64,000 bases of DNA from Roseiarcus sp963820795 (GCA_963820795.1 CAWGBJ010000020.1:124001-188000); one strand, 5' to 3'. Positions 25,916 through 35,628 are shown, numbered from the stretch's first letter. Notes: generated from the letters alone by a model not told the origin. Translations and numbers: made by a program.

Positions 25916-26943
25916 CCACAATCGCCGTCCGCGAAGTCGGGACGACCGGCGTCGAAGTAACGACACTCGGACTCGGCGGCGCGCCGCTCGGAGATTTTTC
26001 GGAACTCATCCCCGAGGACAGGGCTGACGCAACCGTGGAGGCGGCTTGGGCCGCTGGCATACGCTACTTCGACACCGCTCCGCTCTATGGTCACGGACTT
26101 TCTGAGCATCGCCTGGGACACTTCCTTCGTCGCCAACCGCGCGATTCCTTTGTGCTGAGCACCAAAGTCGGTCGTCTCCTTCGCGCAGAGCTGCCCGGGC
26201 GCATTGATCGCGGTTGGTTCAAGGGCGGGCTCAATTTCGCGGTCGAGTACGATTACACCTACGACGGCGCGATTCGCTCGATTGAGCACAGCCTCGCGCG
26301 CCTCGGCTTGAACCGCATCGATATTGCGCTCATTCACGACGTCGACGTTTGGACGCACGGTAGTGCGGAGGCCTACGAGGCGCGCTTCCGCGAGGCGATG
26401 CAAGGCGCCTATCGCGCTCTGGACGAAGCGCGGCGTCACGGTGTGGTGCGGGCGATCGGGGTCGGAGTCAACGAAGTGCAGCCTTGCGTCAGGTTCGCCC
26501 GGGAGGGCGACTTCGACTGCTTCCTGCTTGCCGGCCGCTATACGCTGCTGGAGCAGAACGGTCTCGGCGACCTGCTGCCGGAGGCTGAGCGACGGCGTTT
26601 CTCGATCTTGATCGGCGGCCCATACAATTCGGGTATCCTCGCTACCGGCGCGATACCAGGGGCGAAGTACAATTATGCGCCTGCCCCGCCGCCAGTCATG
26701 GAGCGCGTGGCGCGTATCGAGGCGATCTGCCGACAGCACGAGGTCCCGCTCGCCGCTGCTGCCATTCAATTCCCGCTGGGTCATCCCGGTATCGCGTCGA
26801 TTGTTCCCGGCGCGGTCGCGCCGGCGGAAGTCGAGGCGAACGTGGCGATGATGCAAGCCCAAATTCCGCCTGAGCTTTGGGAGGATCTACGCCGCGCGGG
26901 GTTGCTCGAGCCCGCGGCTCCCGTGCCGGAGGGGCCGCGGTGA
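25912..26943 (+). CDS. Aldo/keto reductase, D-threo-aldose (L-fucose) 1-dehydrogenase-like
   Basis: 343 aa. The AKR tetrad is visible: Asp and Tyr in FDTAPLYG, Lys in LSTKVGR and His in ALIHDVD. Length and the GLGGAPLGD opening fit the group that includes L-fucose/D-threo-aldose 1-dehydrogenases and pyridoxal 4-dehydrogenase, enzymes that oxidise a ring aldehyde to a lactone with NAD. ATGA overlap upstream and GTGA overlap with the ABC ATPase downstream. With the neighbouring hydrolase this suggests oxidative sugar breakdown via a lactone. Confidence 0.85.
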   Translation: MTTIAVREVGTTGVEVTTLGLGGAPLGDFSELIPEDRADATVEAAWAAGIRYFDTAPLYGHGLSEHRLGHFLRRQPRDSFVLSTKVGRLLRAELPGRIDRGWFKGGLNFAVEYDYTYDGAIRSIEHSLARLGLNRIDIALIHDVDVWTHGSAEAYEARFREAMQGAYRALDEARRHGVVRAIGVGVNEVQPCVRFAREGDFDCFLLAGRYTLLEQNGLGDLLPEAERRRFSILIGGPYNSGILATGAIPGAKYNYAPAPPPVMERVARIEAICRQHEVPLAAAAIQFPLGHPGIASIVPGAVAPAEVEANVAMMQAQIPPELWEDLRRAGLLEPAAPVPEGPR

Positions 26944-28466
26944 TCGCGGTCGTTGCGACTCATCCGCGCCTCGCGCTCGACGGCGTGAGCAAGAGCTTTG
27001 GCGGAATTCAAGCGCTTGTCGATGTCAGCCTGGACGTCGCCGTTGGCGAGGTTCACGCGATCCTCGGCGAAAACGGCGCGGGCAAGTCGACGGCCGTAAA
27101 GATCATCACCGGGTTTCAGCCGGCCGACAGCGGCGAAATAAGGTTGGATGGCGCGCCTGTGAGCTTCTCCTCGCCGCTGGCGGCGCGAGCTGCGGGGATC
27201 GTGGCCGTCTACCAGGATCCCAAACTATTCCCGCATCTCGATGTGGCCGAAAATATTTTCATGGGTCAGCATCCAACGACACGGATGGGAACTGTCGCGC
27301 GCCGACGCATGTATCAGCAGGCCGAGGAATTGCTGACCCAACTCGACGCCGAGATCGATCCCCACGCGGTGGTGGCCGGGCTCTCGATCGGGCAGGCGCA
27401 ATTCGTCGAATTCGCGCGGGCTTTCGCGGCCGGCGCCGACCGCTTGCTCATTCTGGACGAGCCGACGGCCGCGCTGACGCCGGCCGAGACGCAGCGCCTG
27501 TTTAAGATCGTCCGCCGTCTACGCCAACGCGGGACCTCCGTCATATTCATCTCTCATCGGCTGGAGGAGCTCGAAGGGCTTGTCGACACCGTTACCGTGC
27601 TACGCGACGGTCGTCGCGTCGCGACGCTTCCAGCGTCCGAACTTACGGAGGACGATGTCGTACGCCTAATGGTCGGCCGCACTCTCGCAAAAGTGGATTT
27701 CGCGGCGCGCGGGAGACTGCGGTCGACCGGGCCGCCGGCCTTGCGGGTCGAGGGTCTGGCGAAGAAGGGCGTATTCGAGGGGGTTTCCTTTGAGGTCGCC
27801 GCTGGCGAGATTCTCGGAATCGCCGGCCTTGTCGGCGCCGGCAGAAGCGAGATCGCGCAGACCATCTTCGGAGCGACCCCCCCGAGTTCCGGCAGCGTGT
27901 TCGTGGCAGGGCGACAAGTACGGCCCAGCAATCCGCGCAGGATGCTAGCCAAGGGTGTCGCCTATTTGCCTGAAGACCGCGACGGCGAAGGCCTGGTGAC
28001 CCAGCTGGCGGTGCGGATCAATCTCAATTTGGCGATCTCCGACCAGCTCGCCAGTTTTGGCCTGATCAGAACCGACCGGGAAAATGCGATCGCGCGAAGG
28101 TTCATACATGATCTGCAGATCAAAGTCGCGTCCCTCGCGCAGTCGGTCGCATCGCTTTCGGGCGGCAATCGGCAGAAAGTGGTGATCGGCAAATGGCTGG
28201 CGCTCGACCCCAAAGTGCTGATCCTCGACGAGCCAACTCATGGGATTGACGTCGGCACGAAGGTCCAGGTCCACCAGGTGATCCGGGAGTTGGCTGCCAA
28301 AGGCGTCGCCGTCGTGATGATTTCATCGGACCTGCCTGAAGTGCTCGCCGTGAGCGACCGGATTCTGGTTGTCTCGGATGGGAGGGTCACGGACGTCGTT
28401 GCGCGAGTGGAGGCGACCCAGGAGCGGATCATGCATGCCGCCTCGTTGCGCCGGGCAGTGCAGTGA
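26940..28466 (+). CDS. RbsA/LsrA-type sugar ABC ATPase
   Basis: 508 aa double-ATPase. The GTG at 26940 overlaps the previous stop. Domain 1 has Walker A GENGAGKST and VLDEPTAAL-like LILDEPTAAL with GLSIGQAQFVEFARA as the signature. Domain 2 has GLVGAGRSE as a degenerate Walker A, the signature LSGGNRQKVVIGKW and LILDEPTHGIDVG. It powers the second importer of the island together with the two permeases downstream. Confidence 0.92.
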   Translation: MIAVVATHPRLALDGVSKSFGGIQALVDVSLDVAVGEVHAILGENGAGKSTAVKIITGFQPADSGEIRLDGAPVSFSSPLAARAAGIVAVYQDPKLFPHLDVAENIFMGQHPTTRMGTVARRRMYQQAEELLTQLDAEIDPHAVVAGLSIGQAQFVEFARAFAAGADRLLILDEPTAALTPAETQRLFKIVRRLRQRGTSVIFISHRLEELEGLVDTVTVLRDGRRVATLPASELTEDDVVRLMVGRTLAKVDFAARGRLRSTGPPALRVEGLAKKGVFEGVSFEVAAGEILGIAGLVGAGRSEIAQTIFGATPPSSGSVFVAGRQVRPSNPRRMLAKGVAYLPEDRDGEGLVTQLAVRINLNLAISDQLASFGLIRTDRENAIARRFIHDLQIKVASLAQSVASLSGGNRQKVVIGKWLALDPKVLILDEPTHGIDVGTKVQVHQVIRELAAKGVAVVMISSDLPEVLAVSDRILVVSDGRVTDVVARVEATQERIMHAASLRRAVQ

Positions 28467-29491
28467 CCGCGGAGAGAATTCCCCTCGCCCACACCCGACA
28501 CGCCCGACCCTGGGCGGTGTGGTCGCTGGAACACCGTGAATTCGGCATATTCGCATTCCTAATTCTGCTCGCGGCGACGTTCTCACTGACGTCCGCCAAC
28601 TTCGCGACGTTGGCGAACGCCAACACGATTGCGCTCAACGCGTCCATCCTGATCGTCGTGGCCTGCGCCGAAACCGTCGTCGTCCTCACCCGCAACTTCG
28701 ATCTATCGGTCGGCTCCATAGTGGCGCTCGCGTCTTATTTGGGTCTGGATCTGATCCGCCAGTATCCCCAAGCGGGGCCGATCATGTTTCTCGCCCCGGT
28801 CGCGATCGGGGCTTTGTGCGGCGCCTTCAACGGCCTGCTCGTCGCGATTTTCCGGATTCCCTCGGTCATTGCCACGCTCGGGACGCTCAGCATCTTTCGC
28901 GGGATTGCTTACCTCTACGCCGGCGGGCGTCAGATAAACGCCGAGGACCTGCCGCAATGGGTTCTGCGAACGGCGAGCACGCGGATAGCTGGGATCTCGC
29001 TGCTGGTGCTCGTCGCGCTTATCGTGGTCGCGGGCAGCGCTTTCATGTTGCGCCAATTGCGGATTGGCCGACAAATCTACGCAATCGGCTCCAATCCCGA
29101 GGCAGCCGCCTTTTACGGGCTGAATTCACGCAAGATCATATTCGTCGCTTATGTGATCACCGGCCTGCTCACGGGCCTCGGCGCCTTCCTTTTCGGAACC
29201 CGCGCCGGCTACGTCGTGCCATATCTCGCACAGGGACTCGAGCTTACCGCGCTCGCCGCCGTCGTGCTGGGCGGGGTCAGCGTTCTCGGCGGGTCAGGAA
29301 CCGTGGTCGGTGCGGCCATTGGCGCGATCACCCTGGCGACGCTCGACAACGGCCTCGTTCTCCTTGGCGCCTCGGAGTTCACGCGCCAATTTATCCAGGG
29401 ACTCGCAATTGTGCTGGCCGTGGTCGTTGACGCGGTAATCCAACGGCGGGTGCAAGAGCTCCTTAAATCCATGCGCTGGAGGCGGCCGTGA
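28463..29491 (+). CDS. Sugar ABC permease 1 (RbsC/LsrC type)
   Basis: 342 aa hydrophobic protein with TRNFDLSVGSIVALAS, FNGLLVAIFRIPSVIATLGTL and IGSNPEAAAFYGLNSRKI, typical of BPD_transp_2 permeases. GTG start in a GTGA overlap with the ATPase; GTGA overlap with the second permease. The ATPase-permease-permease-receptor order is the layout of Lsr (AI-2) and rhamnose importers. Confidence 0.92.
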   Translation: MTAERIPLAHTRHARPWAVWSLEHREFGIFAFLILLAATFSLTSANFATLANANTIALNASILIVVACAETVVVLTRNFDLSVGSIVALASYLGLDLIRQYPQAGPIMFLAPVAIGALCGAFNGLLVAIFRIPSVIATLGTLSIFRGIAYLYAGGRQINAEDLPQWVLRTASTRIAGISLLVLVALIVVAGSAFMLRQLRIGRQIYAIGSNPEAAAFYGLNSRKIIFVAYVITGLLTGLGAFLFGTRAGYVVPYLAQGLELTALAAVVLGGVSVLGGSGTVVGAAIGAITLATLDNGLVLLGASEFTRQFIQGLAIVLAVVVDAVIQRRVQELLKSMRWRRP

Positions 29492-30465
29492 GGCGGTTCC
29501 TGGCTGGACGCAGTTGGGAGGCGACGCTGCTCGTCCTCATCCTCGCCGTCTCGACCTGGGCCTCACGCATCTCGCCGTATTTCCTGGATCCGGATCAGAT
29601 CGCCTACTCGCTCCAGCAGGCGATCGCGGTCGCGGGACTCCTTGCGCTGGGACTGATGCTAATTGTCCTGGTTGGCGAGATTGACATCTCGCTACCCGCC
29701 ATCATGGCGCTCGGCAACGTATTGTTTGCTCGGCTCTCCGCATCCGGCGTGCCGCTTGCCGCTGCGCTGCCAATTGTGATTCTCACGTGCACGGCAGCAG
29801 GCACGCTCAACGGTTCGCTCGTTGTGGCGTTCGGCCTGCCGTCTCTGGCAGTCACGCTCGGCGCCATGGGGGCGTATCGGGCGCTTGCGCTGCTTCTTGC
29901 CGGGCAAGAAGGCTACGCTAGCTTCTCGGACGCATACACATGGCTCGGTTCCGCCTCCTTGGGAAACGTACCCGCATCATTGATCTTGGTCGTTGTCATG
30001 GTGGTCGCGTTGGCAGTCGTATTGCATGCTAGCATCTTCGGCCGAAGTCTCTACGTGGTCGGCAACAACGCCAGGGCGGCTACCATGTCGGGCCTGCGAA
30101 CGGGCGGACTGAAGGTGGCGACCTTCGCGATCGCCGGCGCGATGAGCGGCGTTGCTTCGCTCGTCTACATCGGACAATTCCAGTCGGCGCGAGCGGACAA
30201 TGCCAGCGACATCCTCCTGTTCGTCGTCACGGCAGTCGTTCTGGGCGGCGTCGACATATTTGGCGGGCGAGGGAACGTCGGCGGCGTGCTGCTTTCCCTC
30301 GTTCTGCTTGGAGTTCTCAAGAATGGCATGGGTCTGGCCAACTATCCGGGGCCCGTGCAAACGCTCGTGATTGGCTCACTGCTTCTGCTGAGCGTGCTCA
30401 TTCCGAACATCCCGTCGTTGTGGCGGGATCTGGTCCGGAGCGGCGTGAGCCGCGGTCCGGTTTAG
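29488..30465 (+). CDS. Sugar ABC permease 2 (RbsC/LsrD type)
   Basis: 325 aa membrane protein with VGEIDISLPAIMALGNVL, LNGSLVVAFGLPSLAVTLGAMG and VGNNARAATMSGL. It pairs with the preceding permease to give a heterodimeric channel. GTG start overlapping the previous stop; 54 nt separate it from the receptor gene. Confidence 0.92.
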   Translation: MRRFLAGRSWEATLLVLILAVSTWASRISPYFLDPDQIAYSLQQAIAVAGLLALGLMLIVLVGEIDISLPAIMALGNVLFARLSASGVPLAAALPIVILTCTAAGTLNGSLVVAFGLPSLAVTLGAMGAYRALALLLAGQEGYASFSDAYTWLGSASLGNVPASLILVVVMVVALAVVLHASIFGRSLYVVGNNARAATMSGLRTGGLKVATFAIAGAMSGVASLVYIGQFQSARADNASDILLFVVTAVVLGGVDIFGGRGNVGGVLLSLVLLGVLKNGMGLANYPGPVQTLVIGSLLLLSVLIPNIPSLWRDLVRSGVSRGPV

Positions 30466-30519
30466 AGAGGCCGAGCGACCGGAGCGCCGGTCGCTTGTTC
30501 ATAAACGAAGGAGGAGACG

Positions 30520-31620
30520 ATGAGGAGCAAGGACGAACTGCGTTTCTGGACGGAGACCCTGTCGAATGGGCAACTCAGCCGGCGCAGGTGGCTGCAATTG
30601 GCGATGGGCGCCGGAGTAGGGCTGCCTGCAATCGCCGACATGCTCGCCGGGACGGGAGTCATTTTTGGGCGAGCTTCTGCGGACACCCCATTGCGCGTGT
30701 TCAACGTGCCTAAGTTCACCGGCTTCGTCTTTTTCGAGCTGGCGCGGGCAGGCGGAGAACAAGCCTGCAAGGAGCTCGGCGCGGTGCAGACGTATGTCGG
30801 TACGACGACGGCGGATGTTGAAGGACAAGTGCAAGTTCTTCAGAATATCCTCCCGCAGAAGCCGGACGTGATCGTCACGGCGGCGCTCGACCTCAACGCG
30901 CCTGTGCCTGTTCTAAAACAGGCGCGACAACGAGGCGCGGTCGTCGTCACCTTCAATTCCGACGTGGCGCCCGCTGGGCGCGATCTCTTCGTCAACATGG
31001 CGCCATTTGAGGTCCAGGCAAAAGCCATGCTGGAGAGCGCACTCGCCAACGCGCCGGACGGCGGCAAGTCGATCTGGGTGGCGCCTACGCCCACGGTAGC
31101 CAACTTTATCTCGCAGAAGAAGGCGCTCGATGATCTGATCGCGAAGGATCCCAAATATAAGAGCATTCAGTTCATCGATACGCTGTACGCAAACGACGAT
31201 CCGGACAAAAGCTATGCTGTCGCAAGCTCCGCCATGGAAGCGCACCCCGACCTCAAGCTGTTCATCAGCGGATCGGGCATCAGCAATCCCGCTATAAATA
31301 AGGCGATTCAGGATACGGGTCGCAGCGGCAAGGTATTCTCCACCGGATTCGCCTTACCGAGCACAATGAAGACTTATCTAGATAACGGTACTTGTAAGCA
31401 ATACGCTCTCTGGAGCCCTTACAAGTTCGGATACATGGCAACCCATCTCGGCCTTCTGCTTAAATCTAAAAAAATCGAGAATAAATCAGGGACGACGGTT
31501 GATATTCCTACAATCGGGAAGCGGTCGATCGACGATACCGGGACAGTCAATTTGAATTCAATGCTGTTCTTTACAAAAGGGCACGATGACTTTGGCACCG
31601 GAATTCCAATGACCAATTGA
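30520..31620 (+). CDS. Sugar/AI-2-type ABC substrate-binding protein
   Basis: 366 aa. A gaaggaggag site precedes the ATG. The N-terminus contains SRRRWLQLAMGAG, a possible twin-arginine signal, before the mature part begins near ASADTPLRVF. The fold is Peripla_BP_4: LPQKPDVIVTAALDLNAPVPVLKQARQRGAVVVTFNSDV and AVASSAMEAHPDLKLFISGS. Annotated relatives are often called rhamnose or autoinducer-2 binding proteins, but the ligand cannot be read from sequence. Last gene of the plus-strand operon. Confidence 0.9.
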   Translation: MRSKDELRFWTETLSNGQLSRRRWLQLAMGAGVGLPAIADMLAGTGVIFGRASADTPLRVFNVPKFTGFVFFELARAGGEQACKELGAVQTYVGTTTADVEGQVQVLQNILPQKPDVIVTAALDLNAPVPVLKQARQRGAVVVTFNSDVAPAGRDLFVNMAPFEVQAKAMLESALANAPDGGKSIWVAPTPTVANFISQKKALDDLIAKDPKYKSIQFIDTLYANDDPDKSYAVASSAMEAHPDLKLFISGSGISNPAINKAIQDTGRSGKVFSTGFALPSTMKTYLDNGTCKQYALWSPYKFGYMATHLGLLLKSKKIENKSGTTVDIPTIGKRSIDDTGTVNLNSMLFFTKGHDDFGTGIPMTN

Positions 31621-31621
31621 A

Positions 31622-31649
31622 GGCGCAGCGGGAGCCGCTTCCCTGCGCC
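31622..31649 (+). terminator. Hairpin after the sugar importer operon
   Basis: ggcgcag at 31622-31628 pairs with ctgcgcc at 31643-31649 around a 14-nt loop that can pair further. It begins right after the stop codon, but no T-run follows, so it may only protect the transcript end. Confidence 0.35.
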
Positions 31650-31818
31650 CTCTCTGAGTGTATTTCGGCCCCGACCGAGGAAGCTGATGGTGCGGATCAT
31701 CAGCAACCTTGAAGGGGGACGCGAACGCGATCGAGGAGAAATCAGAGCGCAAACCCGCACCCTGGAAGGAGCGCATCAGCGCGACCTGCTCACCAACAAA
31801 GTAACGTTGCTCTGTTGC

Positions 31819-32523
31819 TCATACGTCAGGCTCGGCCGCACCAGCATCGCACCGGCAGGCGGCGAGAAAAAACGCGACCGATCGACAGACGTGCGGCCCG
31901 ATTTCGGCGCGCAAGGCTTCAAGATCCTCGCCGAACAGCGCTCGGATCAGCATCGGCGACACCGCCATTTCCAGGAACTGACTGGCGGTTGACGGCAGCC
32001 GATCCGGAGCGAAGGCCGGCAGCGACCCGTTTCCGTCGTCCTCGACGAACTCGGCCAGGAGCCGCATGAGCGCCCCGATCTGACGTTCGCGGGCCATCCG
32101 GCTGACGCTGGTGGCGAGATCGGGGAACCGCCGCGCCTCGGCCATCGCCACCCGAATCAGCCCTATCGGTTCGGGGGTCAGAACTTTGGTCAGAATGAAG
32201 GCGGCGGCGGCCTCGAGCCGGCGCTCCACCGTGACGCCAGGGCAGGAAATAGCGCCGAGGCTCGTGTTGCGGCGCACCAGGCGTTCGATGACAGCCGCAA
32301 ACAAAGCCTCCTTGCTGGGGTGCCTGGCGTAGATAGTCGGCTTTCCGGCGCAGGCCGCCTCGGCGATCTCGTCCAGGCTGGCGCCGCTGAACCCACGCTC
32401 CAAAAAAACTTTTGCCGCCGCATCAAGAATCCGCTCCTCGACCTTGCCGGCCTCTTGGCGCGGCGGACGGCCGCAGCGAACGGCGCTCCCCGAAACCCTT
32501 CCCCCGACAGCCTCCACCTTCAT
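31819..32523 (-). CDS. TetR-family transcriptional regulator
   Basis: 234 aa. The helix-turn-helix ILDAAAKVFLERGFSGASLDEIAEAACAGKPTIY, followed by SKEALFAAVI, is typical of TetR; the C-terminal ligand domain is AefR-like in size. It is divergent from the efflux pair and separated by a palindromic operator, so it most likely represses the pump and itself until a toxic ligand binds. Confidence 0.92.
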   Translation of the reverse strand: MKVEAVGGRVSGSAVRCGRPPRQEAGKVEERILDAAAKVFLERGFSGASLDEIAEAACAGKPTIYARHPSKEALFAAVIERLVRRNTSLGAISCPGVTVERRLEAAAAFILTKVLTPEPIGLIRVAMAEARRFPDLATSVSRMARERQIGALMRLLAEFVEDDGNGSLPAFAPDRLPSTASQFLEMAVSPMLIRALFGEDLEALRAEIGPHVCRSVAFFLAACRCDAGAAEPDV

Positions 32524-32608
32524 GACTTGTCCTTACACAACGGCGTGAGCGCCAAAAACCCCTCTGGCGGCGCCCTTGATTTAGGGTGGGCGCGCTCCAA
32601 CGTAAAGG

Positions 32609-32629
32609 CGAAACGATACGGTTTCGTTT
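32609..32629. promoter_or_regulatory. TetR operator of the efflux operon
   Basis: The sequence contains CGAAAC-gatacg-GTTTCG (32609-32626) and, offset, AAACGA-tacggtt-TCGTTT (32611-32629), two overlapping inverted repeats. This is the usual size and shape of a TetR site and it sits between the divergent regulator and pump genes. Confidence 0.6.
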
Positions 32630-32638
32630 CAATAACCG

Positions 32639-34027
32639 GTGATCAGCCGCCGAGCGGCAAGGTCACCTTTGGAGTTCCGATCATGCGGTTGCACCGGGAT
32701 CGAGACAACGGCCAGCACATGTTCAAGGACGCGCCCGTGGCCGAAGACGCCTGGGGTCGCGGCCCCTCCGGCGGCAGCGAGGCTTCGCGCTCCGCTGGAC
32801 TCGCCGGCGACGTCGCCTCGTCCGACGGCGGCCCAGGAGTCGGTCGCCTTGCGCGCGCCCGCCCACGAGGCGCCGCCCGCTGCCGAGTCGCCCGGCGGCC
32901 CGACCGAGACGGCGCCGGAGCGCGCTCCCCACCGAGAGGACAAGGCCGCAGGCAAGCCCCGCCGGGGCTGGCTCCGCCGCCATCCGATCGCTGCGGCGCT
33001 CGGCCTGATCATCCTCCTGGCCGCCACCGCGGCCGCCTATGTCTATTGGGACAACGCCAGCCATTTCGAATCGACCGACGACGCCTTCATCGCGGCTCGC
33101 CAATTCGCCGTCGCGCCCAAGGTCTCTGGCTACATCACCGCGGTGCCGGTGACCGACAACCAGCATGTCGCGGCGGGCGACGTCATCGCCCGTATCGACG
33201 ATCGCGATTATCGCGTCGCGCTGGACGGGGCTGACGCACAAGTCGCCGCAGCCAAGGACAACATCCGCAACATGGACGCCGAGATCGCCGTGCAGGAGGC
33301 CCAGGTCAGCCATAGCCAAGCCCAGGTCGAGCAGGCCCAGGCCGCGCTCGTGTTCGCCCAGCAGCAGGCGGCGCGCTACGAAGATTTGGTCAAGCGCGGC
33401 GCGGGGACGGTCCAGAGCGCACAGCAATACAGCTCCGGGCTCAGCGAGCAGCAGGCGGCGGTCAAGACGGCTGAGGCGGCGCTGACCGCGACTCAGCGCC
33501 AGGTCGACGCGCTTAAGGCGCAACGCAGCAGCGACGAAGCAAACCTCGCGCAGGCGGACGCCCAGCGCGACCAGGCCGAGCTCAACCTCTCCTATACGAC
33601 CGTAAAGGCCGCCCAGCCCGGCCGCGTCGTCGATCTCTCGGCCGCGGTCGGCCAGTACGCCACGTCAGGAACCGCCCTCGCCATGTTCGTCCCGGACGAC
33701 ATCTGGGTCACCGCGAACTTCAAGGAGACGCAGCTCGACGCGATGCGTCCAGGCGAGCCCGCCCGCATCGAGATCGACGCCTATCCGGATCGGACATTCA
33801 AAGGCCACGTCGCCAGTGTCCAGCCCGGATCCGGCACTGCGTTTTCGCTGCTGCCGGCGGAGAACGCCACGGGCAATTACGTCAAGATCGTCCAGCGCGT
33901 GCCGGTCAAGATCGTGCTCGACAATCCGCCCGCGGACGTCGCGCTCGGCCCGGGCATGTCGGTCGTCCCGACCGTGCGAACCAATCCAGCGCCGTCCCTC
34001 CTCCAGCGTTTGCGGGCTGAGCTTTGA
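32639..34027 (+). CDS. HlyD/EmrA-type membrane fusion protein
   Basis: Up to 462 aa. A long, low-complexity Ala/Pro-rich N-terminal stretch (about 100 residues) precedes one membrane anchor (AAALGLIILLAATAAAYVYW), then FESTDDAFIAARQFAVAPKVSGYI, a coiled-coil hairpin (about 190-300) and the beta-barrel region (VWVTANFKETQL-like). It links the inner-membrane pump to an outer-membrane channel. The start is uncertain: the frame opens with a GTG at 32639 and there is no in-frame ATG nearby, and an ATG at 32718 is in another frame, so an N-terminal frameshift is possible. It overlaps the transporter gene by 4 nt. Confidence 0.88.
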   Translation: MISRRAARSPLEFRSCGCTGIETTASTCSRTRPWPKTPGVAAPPAAARLRAPLDSPATSPRPTAAQESVALRAPAHEAPPAAESPGGPTETAPERAPHREDKAAGKPRRGWLRRHPIAAALGLIILLAATAAAYVYWDNASHFESTDDAFIAARQFAVAPKVSGYITAVPVTDNQHVAAGDVIARIDDRDYRVALDGADAQVAAAKDNIRNMDAEIAVQEAQVSHSQAQVEQAQAALVFAQQQAARYEDLVKRGAGTVQSAQQYSSGLSEQQAAVKTAEAALTATQRQVDALKAQRSSDEANLAQADAQRDQAELNLSYTTVKAAQPGRVVDLSAAVGQYATSGTALAMFVPDDIWVTANFKETQLDAMRPGEPARIEIDAYPDRTFKGHVASVQPGSGTAFSLLPAENATGNYVKIVQRVPVKIVLDNPPADVALGPGMSVVPTVRTNPAPSLLQRLRAEL

Positions 34028-35628
34028 GCGCAGCCACCCAGACCGGCGCTCCCGCGGCTTCGAGGGGCTTGGGCGCCAACCCGTGGCTGATTGCAGTCCT
34101 GGTGGCGCTCGCGACCTTTATGGAGGTGCTCGACACCACCATCGCCAACGTGGTGCTGCCCTACATCGCCGGCGGCTTGGGGGTCAGCGAGGATGAGGCG
34201 TCGTGGGTGGTGACGACCTATCTGGTCGCCAACGCCGTGGCCTTGACGGCCAGCGCCTTTCTCGCCCGCCTCTTCGGCCGCAAGGCGTTCTTCCTGATCT
34301 GCCTGGCGCTGTTCACCGTGAGCTCGGTGCTCTGCGCCTATGCCTGGAATCTCAATTCGCTGCTGTTCTTCCGGATCCTGCAGGGTCTCGGCGGCGGCGG
34401 GATGGTGCCCGTCGCCCAGTCGATCCTGGCGGATTCCTTCCCGCCGGAGAAGCGCGGCCAGGGCTTCGCGCTGTTCGGCGTGGCGGTGGTGGTGGCGCCG
34501 GTGGTGGGGCCGACGCTCGGTGGCTGGCTGGCCGACAATTTGTCCTGGAGCTGGTGCTTTCTGATCAACGGCCCGGTCGGCGTCGCCACGATCGCGCTGA
34601 TCGCTCTCATACTGCCCGAGCCGGAGGCGGCGGTCGAGGAGCGCAAGCGGGCCCGGCAGGAAGGGCGCGGGTTCGACCTCGTCGGCTTCGTGCTGGTGGC
34701 GACCTTTCTTGGCGCGCTCGAGATCATGCTCGACCGCGGACTCATAGATGACTGGTTCGCCTCGTCCTTCATTGTCGCCTTCGCGGGCATCGGCGCTCTC
34801 GCTTTCGCGCTCATGATCCCATGGGAGATGAGCCGGCGCAATCCGATGATCGATGTCCGGATAGTGGCGACCCGCCAGTTCGGCGCCGCCTTCATGGTGA
34901 TGCTGGCGATCGGCGCTATTCTCTACGCGACGACCCAGTTTCTACCTCAGCTCGTGCAGGAGAACTTCGGCTACACCGCCACCTGGGCCGGCCTCGTGCT
35001 GTCGCCCGGCGGCCTTGTCACCATGGCGATGATGTTCGTCGTCGGCCGGCTCTCAGGCAGGGTCCAGCCAAAATACCTGATCGCCGTCGGCGCAGTCATT
35101 ATCGCGCTCTCGATGTACGACCTCACCAACGTCTATGGTGACCTAGGCTTCTGGTTCTTCGCGCGTTCTCGCATGCTGCTCGGCGTCGGTCTGCCGCTGG
35201 TCTTCCTGCCGATCATAGCCGCGTCCTACGACGGCGTTCCGCGCGACAAGATCGACCAGGCATCGGCGCTGATCAACGCCGCCCGCAATACCGGCGGCTC
35301 GATCGGAGTCTCGCTCGTCGCCAATGTGCTGGCTCACCGCGAGCAGTTTCATCAGAGCCGCCTTGTCGAACATGTTTTTCCGTCAAGCGTCCAGTATCAG
35401 TCCACGCTGCAGCAGGTGACGCACTATTTCACCGCACACGGCTTCCTGCCGGCCGAGGCGCAGCAGCGGGCGATCGCCTGGATCGGACAGCAGGTACAGG
35501 CCCAGGCAGCGTTCATGGCCTATGCGGACGCCTTCTGGGTCCTCATGCTGCTCGCGCTCGCCGCCGCGCCGTTGGCGCTGACGCTGCGCAAGGTCAGGCT
35601 CGGCGCCGCGGCGCCGGCCGCGCATTAA
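34024..35628 (+). CDS. EmrB/QacA-type (DHA2) MFS drug efflux transporter
   Basis: 534 aa with about 14 membrane segments. Characteristic motifs are LATFMEVLDTTIANVVLPYIAGGL, SWVVTTYLVANAVALTASAFLARLFGRK and ILQGLGGGGMVPVAQSIL. TTG start in a TTGA overlap with the fusion protein gene. It is expected to expel hydrophobic toxicants by proton antiport; substrate unknown. Confidence 0.93.
   Translation: MSAATQTGAPAASRGLGANPWLIAVLVALATFMEVLDTTIANVVLPYIAGGLGVSEDEASWVVTTYLVANAVALTASAFLARLFGRKAFFLICLALFTVSSVLCAYAWNLNSLLFFRILQGLGGGGMVPVAQSILADSFPPEKRGQGFALFGVAVVVAPVVGPTLGGWLADNLSWSWCFLINGPVGVATIALIALILPEPEAAVEERKRARQEGRGFDLVGFVLVATFLGALEIMLDRGLIDDWFASSFIVAFAGIGALAFALMIPWEMSRRNPMIDVRIVATRQFGAAFMVMLAIGAILYATTQFLPQLVQENFGYTATWAGLVLSPGGLVTMAMMFVVGRLSGRVQPKYLIAVGAVIIALSMYDLTNVYGDLGFWFFARSRMLLGVGLPLVFLPIIAASYDGVPRDKIDQASALINAARNTGGSIGVSLVANVLAHREQFHQSRLVEHVFPSSVQYQSTLQQVTHYFTAHGFLPAEAQQRAIAWIGQQVQAQAAFMAYADAFWVLMLLALAAAPLALTLRKVRLGAAAPAAH

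Noticed and set aside
25912..26943. AKR as pyridoxal 4-dehydrogenase in a vitamin B6 breakdown pathway
   Set aside because: The subgroup includes such enzymes, but no other B6-degradation gene is present and two sugar-type importers surround it.
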